DNA of 64,000 nt from Ixodes scapularis (taxonomy: Eukaryota > Arthropoda > Arachnida > Ixodida > Ixodidae): positions 82,965,816 to 83,029,815 of the forward strand of contig NW_024609846.1 of assembly GCF_016920785.2 (NCBI RefSeq). Direction: 5' to 3'. Below, in pieces: positions 44,901 through 56,900 of this stretch; position 1 is the stretch's first letter, and every line of letters starts with the position of its first letter. A model generated the notes under the pieces. It had not been told where the DNA came from. It saw nothing but the letters and a program-made list of their open reading frames with translations, and ran no database searches. Position numbers and translations under genes: made by a program.

Positions 44901-47900
44901 AGAAAACATGATGTTCAATGGCCACTGGATATTGCTGCATCATATTCAGGTTCTCTACCACCAGTTTCCGTTTCATGAACCTTAAGATGGGTTGTGTCCT
45001 TATGGAGAAGATTGCCCTGCATTGATCTCAAAGCTCTGCAAACAAACGGTGTATGCAGCTCAGTTGTTTTTTGCAGACACATTCACGAGGGTGCTCAACG
45101 AGCAGCAGAAGGAGAAGGCCGACCGGGACCGGCACCGCATCCGCATCATGAACGCAGACCCCTTTGACCCAGAGGCGCAGCGCCTCATCGCTGAAGAGAT
45201 CAGGTACCACCAGCTTTATCAGCCAAGGGGGACGGACAAGCTCCATATTACCAGACCATTTCTCGGGTTGGGGAAGCTGCCTGCTTACCTGGGAAGGGGT
45301 TTTGAAACATTCTGTTGTGCTGGATCTGACCGGCCATTCGCATCAAACTTGTAAATCATCTGCCACGCACTCACTGTGCTGTTTGCTCTTTGCCTCTGCT
45401 CAGGACTTGGCCAAGAACGTTGTACAGTAGACTCCCTTTAAGACGAACACTAGGGATTCTAAAATTTTTTTAGACTTATCAGATGTTCGTTTTAACAGAA
45501 GTGCCCTAATTATGATGCTGGGCATGTCTAAATTGCTGTCGACCAATAAACACAGAATGTAAAGGCCTAAAATGAAGAGATACTTAAAAAGGGACATTTA
45601 TTTGGCTCACCATGCCAAAAGAAGAAAAAAAAAAATGTTAAACACAACACTAGGGGGGGGTACTGACCCATTCGGTGATTTTTGACTGCCTCCTCCTCTG
45701 CGCAAATCGGTGTCCAGCGATGAAACACGACATCTGGCCAATGTTCCTGAGAAAGCCTTCAGAACCTTCCTGTTCAGTAAGAACTGCAGTAGCACACTTA
45801 CAGCAGCATCTGCTGCATCAAATGTCACTAATGCATACCTGCCAACTCTTCTGAATTTTTCGTAAAATGTACAAATTGGGACTAATTTTACGATTTTACG
45901 AATCTTGTTCCAAATTTTATGAAAAAAAACAATTACATATATAAAACAATTTTTTAACAATTTCTTTTTTTGTATAATTGTTGCTGGTGGTATTTTGCAC
46001 TGCCACAAGAGAGGGATAGGTACCGTCCACGGCAGCGTCATGGTTTTTACTATCCATCTATCCAGTGGCCACGTATCCAAACCAATCCAAAGCCCAAAGC
46101 CTTTGTTCATGTGTTCGGCGGCGCACGTTGGTTCGGCGTGTTCAGACGTGGTTGGGCGTCTCTCTTTCCGCAGGTTTTGGCCAGTTTCGAGGCGAGAAGC
46201 GCAGCTTCTGTGTTTGTTGCACATGTAATCGTAGCATTCCCCTGGTCGCAATAGCTTTGCGGCGCAACGGCGAACTCCAAACCTCAAAAGAGCAGTGATA
46301 TGATTGCTGCGCCAATTGTGCCAAACTGCACCAAGGGGCTAACCCTGCTACATCCTGCTATATTTTGCAAAAATATGGGTAATCTGCACCAAACCTGCGC
46401 CAAAAAACCAATTTTGGTCGCCGTTCAAAACCGAACTAAACTGAGTACCGTAATTGAGCATGCGTGGGTTATCTGGCGCAAGCGGCCGCCTGACACAAAG
46501 TACCCTGCATCAATTGCCCATCCAATCTTGCATGGTTTTCCTGCCGTCTCGCATTCTCGTCGTGTCCCGTCTCGCGTCTTTTTTTAAACATTTTCAACGA
46601 TAGACGCGGGTGTGTGTGGATGCTCTGACGCTAGCATGCCAGGTACCAGCCGTGCTGTCGTGCTGTGAAACGATACAATGTTTTTGCGCGGCAGGAGTTA
46701 CTTTCTGAGCTGAAGCACTCGCTCCTGAAAGCAACGGCCGTGGGAAAACTATATTTGGTCCCTGCCTTTTAGTCACTGTGGTCGCGCGACGTTTGGTCTT
46801 GCAGTCCCCCACATCGCTGCAGATATGGCGCTTTCTAAACTGAAACTAAATACTGCCGCATGTTCATCGACATTCCTTTTCTTGTTTTAATCATACGTTA
46901 CTAAACAAATCCCTCTTTAACTCAGACTGTTGTGTCGAAGTATTGTTAACTAGGTTTCTCTCGGTAGGCTTTCTTTCGAGAGCTATCCCGGTCCGTGAAA
47001 TATCTGCCGCGAAAGAAAGTTGGTGAAGAGAAGTGAGCTAAAGCGAAGAAGGCAATGTCTGCACGCTGAACCCGCGCAACGCGCTTGTTTGTCTCAAGTT
47101 CGGTCGTTGTGCAAAGCGCTCCAAGAACTTTTTGACCCTGGCTCACGACGTCTTGCATCAATGTGCTCAGGTCCTTTTTTTGTGCGTTTAGCTTGTACCT
47201 TGTTTGCCGGCCTGGCAAGCGCACGCCGCTGGACTGTTTTTTTCTCGTATGCTCGACAGTTACATTTTACATACAACAGTAAAACCTCGTTATAACGAAG
47301 TTGAAGGAGCGATCATAATTATTTCGTTATAACCATTAGTTTGTTATAGCCAATGTTCATTTCCTCCCTATTTGCAAGCAAGGGGAATTATGATTGCTTT
47401 GTTATATCCATTAGTTTGTTATATCTAGGATTCCGCGTTTTCGGTTTCTATTTTTTCAAAATTCGGCGTACTTTTTTCGGTGTTTATTTTAAAATAATAT
47501 TTTCGGTTTTTTTCGGCGTATATTTATTTCCACAAAATTTTATCGGCTTTTTTCGGTGAATATAAAATAAACACCAACGTACACCGGATATGATCCTCCT
47601 TGTAGCTCTGATATTTGTGATCACTCAAAGAATAGCGGCACAGATGCATTGTAAAGAAATTGACAAATTATTTGGCAAATGTTTGCAACTGTAAAAGAAA
47701 CAAAAAAAAAAACAGCAGAAGTACAGACAAGGTATATATGAAGCCTATGCCCAAAATACATGGAACTTTACCTTCTGCACATCCGGATTACGTGATCTTA
47801 TTATAGTACACAGACGTACTTTCGCATGTTCTTGTGGATTCGCACTCTTTATTTACTGTTAATATGACCCTGAGCTTCGAAAATGCTCTCAGAACGCTAA

Positions 47901-50900
47901 CACTGGACACGGGCAGGCTGATGAGATGGAGCGCTGCCTGAGCCAAGATCGGCCGATTAATCAATTAATTGTGACCACCAAAAGAGACACGGTGCGACGT
48001 TTTGAAGCACACCACCACATGCAGAGCTTGCATCAAGTCAGTCTTCCTTACAACAAGTTTGAAAACATGTTCGTACACAGGGGCGGATTTGGAGGGGGGT
48101 CCGGATGTCCTGACCCCCCTCTTGATTTCTGCATGTGTAAAATTTAGGGCGTAAAACGAAGAAGAGGGGGGGGAGGGGGGTTCCTAAACATATGCTACGC
48201 TGACCAACACCTGACCCCCCCCCCCCCCCCTCCCCTCAGGAAATACCTGCATCCATGGCGGAGTCATGGGGCATTTCGCACATCACGTCTCTATTTATGA
48301 TGCGTACATTAAACCAAAACGTCGTGATGGCATCCGTGTATCCCATACATTCGGACTCGTTTCGATAGACACTGTCGTTCCACTTTTTCGCCACGGCTCT
48401 GCGGTACGAATGAAGGTCAATGTGACCTTTTCCGGTTAAAACTGAATTTTAAAAAATGGAATTGACATTTTTATTGGTTTAAATCGGAAGTGCCGAACCT
48501 AAAAACTGACCTTTTTCGGTTAAAACCGAATTTCTGAAAATGGATTCGGCGTACTTTTATCGGTTTTTATCGGTTTAAACCGAAAACTCCAAACCCTAGT
48601 TATATCCCATTTTGTTATAACGAGGTTTTACTGAATATTGGGAATCATTTGGCAACAGAGCGGAGTGGCGTGGCTTCGGTTTAGATCGAGCAGCCGTTGT
48701 CTCCACTCGCGCGACGAAGCACGTGCAACTGCAAGCCTGCCTCAGTTGCCCTCACGTGCATGGAACATGATTGCATGACAGAGGCACCAGCCGGGATGCT
48801 TGCAATCCATGTTTTTGCGTTTGCTTACTTTTGACGAAAATCTGGCACGACGGGAATCAGTAAAATGGTGGCAAGCGGTTTTTCGGAATTGCCTCGGCAG
48901 TGCTAACAGCACTGTACACTTGTGGGATCTCTCAGCAGTAAAAACTCAAACAGCGAGTTCTGTCACAACATGTCACATCAGAACACAACACAACACAAAG
49001 TGCCCTTTGTTTGTACAGCACTTAAAACAAATATTTTTATTTTTCTAAGAATATCTGCTCCAAAAGCCACTTTTGCTGCTCCAAAAGCCACTTTTGCTGC
49101 TTTAAAATACTGTTTTGGTTGCTCCAAAGGCCACATTTGCTGCTCCAAAACACTGTTCTGGCTGCTCCAAAAGGTGCTCCAAAATGGCTTAGGCCAATCA
49201 CATCACTGAAAGAGGTACTTTCAGGTGTTCATGAAGCCCTACACGTCGAAATTCCCGTGCTTCGTGCCGTATAAAAAGGGCGAGAAGTTTGGATTCTGTA
49301 ACACGTGCACGTGTGATATAAGCGTTTCGCACAATGGCAAGGCTGACCTTAAGCTGCACATCGCTTCGCTAACCCCCCCTCCCGCGGCCGCGGGAGTGTT
49401 TTTGAATTCGAAGGTTGGCAGGTATGCTAATGGTGCTTCCGGAGCAACGTCTTGACTGTCGTCTTCGTCATCATCGCGTTTTCTGGCGGCTCAATCACTT
49501 CCCCAGTCAAAGTTTTGATATTATCTGCTCTGCAAGTAGCCTTAGAGTCATCCATAGCAATGTATGCCGCTATGTCCAACGAAACGCCGCTACAGTTCAA
49601 TGAAGAAGCTAGAGAGGCGTCCTCTGGTTCAGTGTCTTCCTACAAGTCCTCACCTCACATGGGGCTTCTAGTGAGCAGCTCTGCTTTATAAATCCAGCAT
49701 GGCGGAAGCAGTTTGCAATTGTAGCTTCAGTGACCTGATCCCAGGCATGAGACAGAAGATGGAGGGCACTCAAGAGATTCACTGAGTACTCTTTGCCATT
49801 TTTCATGCACAGAAGCATTCGTTGAAGCAGCGATTGTCGATAGTGCCCTATCAGAGAACTGATTACCCCTTGGTTCATGGGCTGCAGTTTTGGAGCTGTG
49901 TTTTGGGGCAAGAACTCGAGCTGGATAGCCGAAAGTCCGCTGACCTTCCCATGCCCGGGACAGTTATCGACAAGGAAGAGGACCTTCCTCTTTTATTTAA
50001 CAAAGCGGCAATCCGCCTCGCGCAGCCACTGCTCAAAGAGTGCTTTGGTAGTCCAAAACTTGGAGTTGGCCTATAGCTCACCGGCAAAGTTTTCACGCTC
50101 TGGAAGCAGCATGGAGACGGCCTTGCCGATTACTACAAGTCAGAGCTTGTCAGTCCCGCTCATATTAGCACCAACAAGCACGGTAATTTGCAGCTTGCTG
50201 TGCTTGCCTCCGGTGCACACGTCGCCGGCATACGACAGCGTTTTCTCTGGAAGAAGCTGGTAGTACAGCGCAGTTTCGTCAACATTGTAGATATCACCTT
50301 GTACTCTTCTAGCAAGTGCGTCATCTTCGTTAGCCTCCAGTCGTCACAAGCCGCTTTATCAACGGCCGCGGCCTCTCGACGATAGGGCAAAACACCAGTC
50401 CGTGTCGCTTTCGAAAGCCATTAAGCCAGCCATCGCTACGTGAAAATTTATGTTCAAGCGCTGTGGAATTTCCTCTGCCTCTGCCTTCGCGCGCAAGACG
50501 GTTCCATTCACGGGCAAGTTGTCGCCCCGTGCTTGCCGAATGCACGCGATGAGAACTGCTTGCCGGTTTTCATGTGCGGCTGTGCACATTCTCTTTCACT
50601 TTGGTGCGAAGTCATTATCATTGTAGGCGTCTAATATCTTCTTTCCATCTTTTACTATGCCTGATAACATACTTTTGGCTTGCCAAACTTGCGTGCAATT
50701 GCTGTCTTCAACAGCTTTGTGGCTTTCACCTCCTCGAGTATTTCCACCTCCCTTGCCAGCGGGAGAAACTTGCACGTCCGTTTTTCCATTTTGGTTCAGT
50801 CCAGCGTCAATGGCTGAGCATAGAGCTGATGTCAATGAAGAACAGACCAGTGGAGCGGGCAAACTGCCGAGCCAGGAGGCGAGTCTTCGTTGCCGTTGCG

Positions 50901-53900
50901 TACGTAGACTCGTCAAGTGAAACAGACTGGGGAGTTTAGTTTAGTTTACACTGTAATTCGTGTTCAGGTATGCTCTCGTGCACGCGGTGCCTGCATGTTT
51001 CTGTCTGCCGCTCCTGCACGGCCCGACCACCCGTATCCCTCGCCACTCCAGTGCCCTCCTCCTCCCCCCTTCCCGAACACCGCCGCAGCGCAATGTGAGA
51101 CGTCGCCGTTGGTGCAGTGCCATCGCGAAGGGGACCTATGGAAGTTTGAGTTCACCAGAATGCGCGCGCAAAGCGGTTCATGTTAAACTATTTTTTTTTT
51201 GCATTGCGTCTATAGGAAACCAGCCAAATGTTCTTACTTTGTTTGGCATATCCGAAAATTCTGCTTAAGCGAATTCGCCTTAACGGGAGTCTACTGTATT
51301 TCTTTTCTTGGGCTTTCCGGATGCCACAAACACGTCTGGCATGGTGTTTTGCTGGAAGGACATTCCCCTCGTTCAATTTGATTGCATGCTTGAAGATTTT
51401 ATAAACAGTGCCCTTTCTTTACAAGTTCTCATATTATTTTAGTGTAAATTATATACCAACATCTGAGCATTCGGAATCTGAGTAGGCACGATAGGTAACC
51501 TAGTGTGGAGCAATCTGACCATCATTGCCGTTGCACCATGGAATGCTCAATCACTGCACCAACCACCTGTAAACATTGAGTATCTTAGATTCATTTGATG
51601 AGTATGACTCTTTCTGAAATGTAGTTTTTCTTGTATAGCAATTGCATTGCTTTCTGATATCTGCTTTGCCAGCTCTGCTAGCATTCGCTCCCTTCTCTTT
51701 ACAATAAAGGACTGTTGAGAGAGAGACCAGACAGACAGACAACAGATGTTAGTGTGGAAGGTGGCTTGGTGCTGAGCGTACTGCTGGATTCATGCAGGCA
51801 GCAGAACATTGACTCAAACATGGAGGCAGCCATGGAGTACCACCCAGAGAGCTTTGGCCAGGTGGTGATGCTGTACATCAACTGCCGCGTCAATGGCCAC
51901 CCCGTCAAGGCCTTCATCGACTCAGGCAAGGACTCGTCCTTGGGCCTAGCACATGACGTCGAGTTCCTCTTTTTAGGGGCGAAGCTCCTTAGGGTCTAGC
52001 CTTGTTTGTCCGGCATTTGCCCTCACATCGATCTTGCTGGTGCTCTTGCTCGTGAGCTAATGTGCTCAGGTGCTCGTGTAAGGCAAAAAAAAATGATGAA
52101 AAAAAAAAAAACGGTTGCGCAGTTGACAGGATTTGAACCTGTGCAAGGAGACCCCAGTGGATTTCTAGTCCATCGCCTTAACCACTCGGCCACGATTGCG
52201 AGACGAGTAGGGGGCTCTGAGATGTGGTAGTATCTCAAGAGCTGGGGATGTCATGGATAAAACGTTGCATGCCGCCGCTCAACGTCTATACAGGAGAGGG
52301 CGCTGCGGTCAAATGCGTATATAGTCGCGTTAAACTTTGCATGCATTGGCTCAACGTTTATAGACGAGAGGGCGCTGCGGTCAAATGCTCAAATGCGTAT
52401 ATAACCACGTTCCATACCACACATTCTCTTTCTGGCATGGATGAAAACGAACGAAGGCTCGGCATGCTGCGGCTCAGCGTCTACGCCAGAGGTACACAAC
52501 TAAAAATTTAGGCGGGCCAAAATTGATTTTGTCAAAAACTGTGCGGGCCGCACCTAGAGCGACGTGTTGCACATCTTGGCTGCGGTCAGGCTTCCGATAT
52601 GTGTCATCTCACTCGTGGCCGTCATCAGCACATCTCGCAATGTCATGTCCGTCAGGGAAGATTGAGGGCGGTTCTTGTTGATAGTCATCAGTGAAAAGGT
52701 TTGCTCACAGACATACGTGCTCCCGAAATGTGACGACAATTTCTAGGCGTGGTCCACCAGGTTTCCGTACTTGTTCTTGTCCAGGCTTTTGTAAAACTCA
52801 TGCAGCTGAAATTCGAGATGAATAGTCTTCAGCGCCGGTGGACACTGGAGGTCGATAAGCTCCAGTTTCATCGTCGGATCACAGCCCTCCACTCCGATGA
52901 TGCGACCCCTACCTATCCCAACAAAAAGAGAGAGGGTTGATAGCATCCGCGGTGAAAGAGGGAAGGGATCTGTTGAGAGAAAGCAACAAGTCTTCGGGTT
53001 CCGTGGACAGACATGTTGAGACAGATGCGCACCATGGACAGGGAGAGTTGCACATGCTGTTTTATTGTTCTCAGCGGGATTAGTGAAGAGGGAAAATTTG
53101 AATTGAGCAATCGTAGTTACTTCGCCGAAGACAGAGAAGTAGGTCAGAGGGTTTCACAGCTGCTCGCCAAGCGGAGCGGGCGCTCAATGGATAGAATGGC
53201 ATAGTAAGCGAATTTCTGTGCTGAGCGGGGCCGCAAGCCGCTAGAAAAGCGCTCGCGGGCTGCATGCGGCCCGCGAGCGCTTTTCTCTTGCGCTTGCGGG
53301 CCGTATGTTGTGCACCCCTGGTCTAAGCAGACAAGCACCACCAGAGCTTCGCCCCAATGAACATCATTCACCACGTGGAGATGCGGTTAAATTTTTTTAT
53401 TTGTTTTACCATAGTGCTGGAGTGTGTCTCCGACAGACGGTCCTACCACATCTTGTTTTGTCCCCTCGACAACTTCGGGCTTTATTGTGATTTTGGTAGT
53501 CGCCCAGAATCGGGGGTGGATGGGGTAGGTGCTTATCTTTGCTGTAGCTTATGCAGGCGACCAGTTGACATTAGTTCTGTTGGCCGTGGGCTGGGTTGCC
53601 TGTGCCTGCTCGTCTTTCACTGCCGGTTTTATGATCAACTGCCAGGATTGGGGTGACCCATAGTATTTATTACCTGGCAACTCCCTCGATGAACTCTGTT
53701 GCCGTTTCGGGCACGCTTTGACGCGCCAAGCACACTGGACTAAGCTGCACTCTGGGTGCCAAACTGTGATGAAGCAGACATTTCCAGTTGGCGACGGTAG
53801 AGCTGTGATGTGTGCACCTGCCTACCTGCATCCCAGGTGCCCAGACGACCATCATGAGCCAGGCCTGTGCAGAGCGTTGTGCCATCATGCGCCTCGTGGA

Positions 53901-56900
53901 CCCCCGCTGGGCTGGGGTGGCCAAGGGGGTCGGCACCCAAAAGATCATTGGGCGCATCCACCTGGGTGAGTGGTGGGCGTCCGCCCAGGTGATGTCACGT
54001 GGCGCATTGCCGATGACTGCGGTGTTCACGGGACTTTGGCAATACACTCGTCCAAGTATTGATTCTGCATTAGTATCGACACTGGGATTCTTGAGAATTT
54101 ATTTTCGGCGACAAAAAAAACTTGGCAGCTAATTCTTAAATTAGAATATTGCAACATAATTTCGATCAAAGGTGTTAAATTCTGGTGCTAGCTTATCATA
54201 AGTGAGGACTCTTTATTTGTATGCCAGACGAAGAGAATACTTATCAAAATGAGGATCATCCCGCCTGCTTGTCTGCAGGTCCTGGCAATGCATTTACTGA
54301 TGCAGGCACTTGAAGACACTGATTTTACTCTAGAAAGATTCTACTCTGCAGCCAGTGCATCATTGCTTTTGGTGCACAGAAAAGATAGAAAGTTGTGCAC
54401 AGAAAAGATAAAGAGATGGTGTTCACTAATGTGAGACTATGCGGAACCACTCGTGAAATATCGGCCCTCGAATGAGTGGGAACCCTAGTCATGGCCTCGG
54501 AGATTGCCAGTGTGCACGGTTTTGCTCTCCGGCAATCTCAGAGGACACGTCCCGGTGAACATTTACATCTATTGTGTTCCAGGAACATCTCGATGGGCGC
54601 CAGCGATGCCAGGCATTTACTAAGAGTAGTTTCCCTGTGCGAACCCTTTGTCCTTCTCCTGCAGTGCAGATAGAGATTGAGGGGGTATTCCTGACCTCTT
54701 CCTTCTCTGTGCTGGAGGAGCAGCCCATGGACATGCTGCTCGGTCTGGACATGCTCAAGAGGCACCAGGTAAACGTTCCTCAGCGTCCTTGCAGACGCGT
54801 CTGATCTCGAGCGGCACCATTGAGATTGTGCGAGCTTCCTCACGCCAACAACCTGATTGGGCGTACCGACGGGCGGCGCGTGCAGTGCCTGATCGACCTG
54901 AAGCGCAACCTGTTGGTGATTGGCACGACGGGCACGGAGACCCCGTTTCTGGGCGAGGGAGAGCTGCCGGACTGTGCCCGCCTGCAGCAGCTGCTGGCCT
55001 CCCAGAGCTGCTCAACACTGCAGGAGCAGGAAGAGCTGGCCAGGGCCCTGTCCTCCTCCTTGCAGCCAGGTGCTGCCCGGGGATTCTTCGGCTAGCCTGC
55101 CCCATTAAACCCCGCCTGCATCTTGCCTGCTTCTCTCTTTCTGTCTGCCTGTCTGCCTGCATGCATGCATGCTCTTGTAAGACACATTGCCTCTGTCCCC
55201 CCGCTTTTACTTCGGCACATACTTGTAAATGAGGCAACCTATTTCATGCGCAAGGCCCGCTTATCTTCTTTCCTGTCCATGGCACGTAAAGAGTAGTTGC
55301 AATCTGCAAAGGGAGACGAGCGAATGACAAAGCACACTGCAGCTCGGAGAATGTGTGGCTTGCGCCGCAGAATATAACAATCATAGTCTTTTCTGGTTTC
55401 GATATGGACAGATGGTGTATTGGTGTGTGCATTCATGCCTTATGCACATTGAAGACCTTGAGTTTTCATTGTATTGCAGTTGCCAAGTCGCCCCTTTGAT
55501 GGAGACACGTTCATGGCAAACTTCTTTCCACATTGTCTCATCTTCCATGCGACTTGTTTGACTTTGAAACCAAAGTTGTAATCCGTGCTTGGATTGTGAG
55601 CTTGCTAATGGTATGTATGGTAACTCGCTGCACTGTTTATTGAGTCTCAAATGCGATCTGCACTTCGTCATCTGCCAATCTCCTTTTGCAAATTTAACAC
55701 TTGTTTCTACTGCATGCTGCTCCAGAAAGACGCAGTGGACTCCGTATAAAGAGCAGCTTGTTTTCCGAACAAATATAGCGGTACCTTTTAAGCTGATGCA
55801 TGGATGGTGACAGTCACCTACTGGTAATCGCTGCCTAGTGGGCACTGCTCGAGATGCTGCAAATCTGCTGTGCATTGGGAAGCACTGATTGGGATTGTGC
55901 CCTCACAACTTGAGGTGTTTTTGAAAGTACCTCCTGCTACGTTGCACCGACCCTGCCGAGTGGCCATGTTTTATCTGTCATACTCATAACTAACAGGGTC
56001 CGGCAGTGTAATACATCCACGCAGACGTTGCACTATGCCACACTTGAGCATGCTCCTACCGCAACCTTTCCATTCCTCTTTTTTTTTTTTTTTTAACTCT
56101 GTCAACAGTTGCAGTTTGTTGGATCATAAAAAAAAAATCCTTTGGGTGCTGTCCTTTCCTAGAATTACCTCGCACTAACCACTAATTTCTGAAGGCTGCT
56201 AAGACCCCCAAGCCCCTCCCTTGGAAAGGTGCCTTCATCTAGAGCTGCAAAATGACTAACCAAAAATATATACCTGCTTAAAGGGACACTGACAGGGTAT
56301 TTATGTTTGCTGAGGTTTTTATTTGTACATGACACGTGAGAGCCCAACTACCCAAACACAGTTTGCGGCTCAAAATTTGTTTCCTTTTCGCCCGAAAACT
56401 ACCGATCGAGAACTGGCCGCTTTGAATTGCGCTCACTCTCTTCTCTGTGGTCATGTGCCGTTTTTTTTTATGGTTTAGACACAACCACCAAATATAATCA
56501 AAGTTGGGGTTATCGAAAGCACACTCAATAAGAAAAAGAAATATGACACCCATTTTTTGTGGCTTTCTAAAAAGCTGCAAATCGCTGATTAACAAAAAAA
56601 AAAATGTTGCACAGCCACATGACTTCTGGCAACGCTCTTCTCCTCTATATTTATTCTTCCTCCCCAGTCCAGTTTCGGTTTCGAGCAGTTGCGTTTTTTT
56701 ACCTTATTAAAAATATATGTGACATACCAATTGGGTAGTCTTCTAACACCATTATGAATCGGCTAAGGTTGTCAGTGCCTTTTTAAACAACTGTAACTGT
56801 AATCAATTAGCCTACTTATAAGTTGCAGCGCATGTGAGCAGACCGTAAAATCAGGGGGTGGGGGCATTGCTCATAGCCATGGGCCGCATTGAAACAAAGC

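Larger units (their letters stand above)
45425..51296 (-). mobile_element. Tigger/pogo-type DNA transposon with nested insertions, in DDI1 intron 3
   Basis: The ends CAGTAGACTCCCTTTAAGACG (45425) and, reversed, CAGTAGACTCCCGTTAAGGCG (ending at 51296) are matching terminal inverted repeats flanked by TA on both sides (45423-45424, 51297-51298). A decayed transposase lies on the minus strand at 49600-50920. At nearly 5.9 kb it is far longer than a usual Tigger, because other elements sit inside it (47277-48633 and probably 45600-46600). Confidence 0.82.
52250..53400 (+). repeat. interspersed repeat with conserved small open frame, split by a hAT insertion
   Basis: Tandem GAGAGGGCGCTGCGGTCAAA and CGTATATA segments (52285-52410) lead to ACATTCTCTTTCTGGCATGG and a small frame starting MDENERRLGMLRLSV at 52438. 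The repeat stops at GTCTACGC (52486) and resumes at 53321 with GTCTAAGCAGACAAGCACCA, continuing to CACGTGGAGATGCGG at about 53392. A further pair of copies lies at 57930-58340. Confidence 0.7.
51926..53836 (+). other. DDI1 intron 4, GC-AG type
   Basis: The donor reads TCAG|GCAAGG, the usual strong context of GC donors, and the acceptor is ATCCCAG|GT. No GT donor nearby preserves D-S-G-A-Q. The intron contains a tRNA-Ser-like unit, an interspersed repeat and a hAT insertion. Confidence 0.85.

Noticed and set aside
45607..46287. 226-codon minus-strand open frame as a gene
   Set aside because: No recognisable domain. It crosses low-complexity A/T tracts inside the Tigger element and has no conserved start context.
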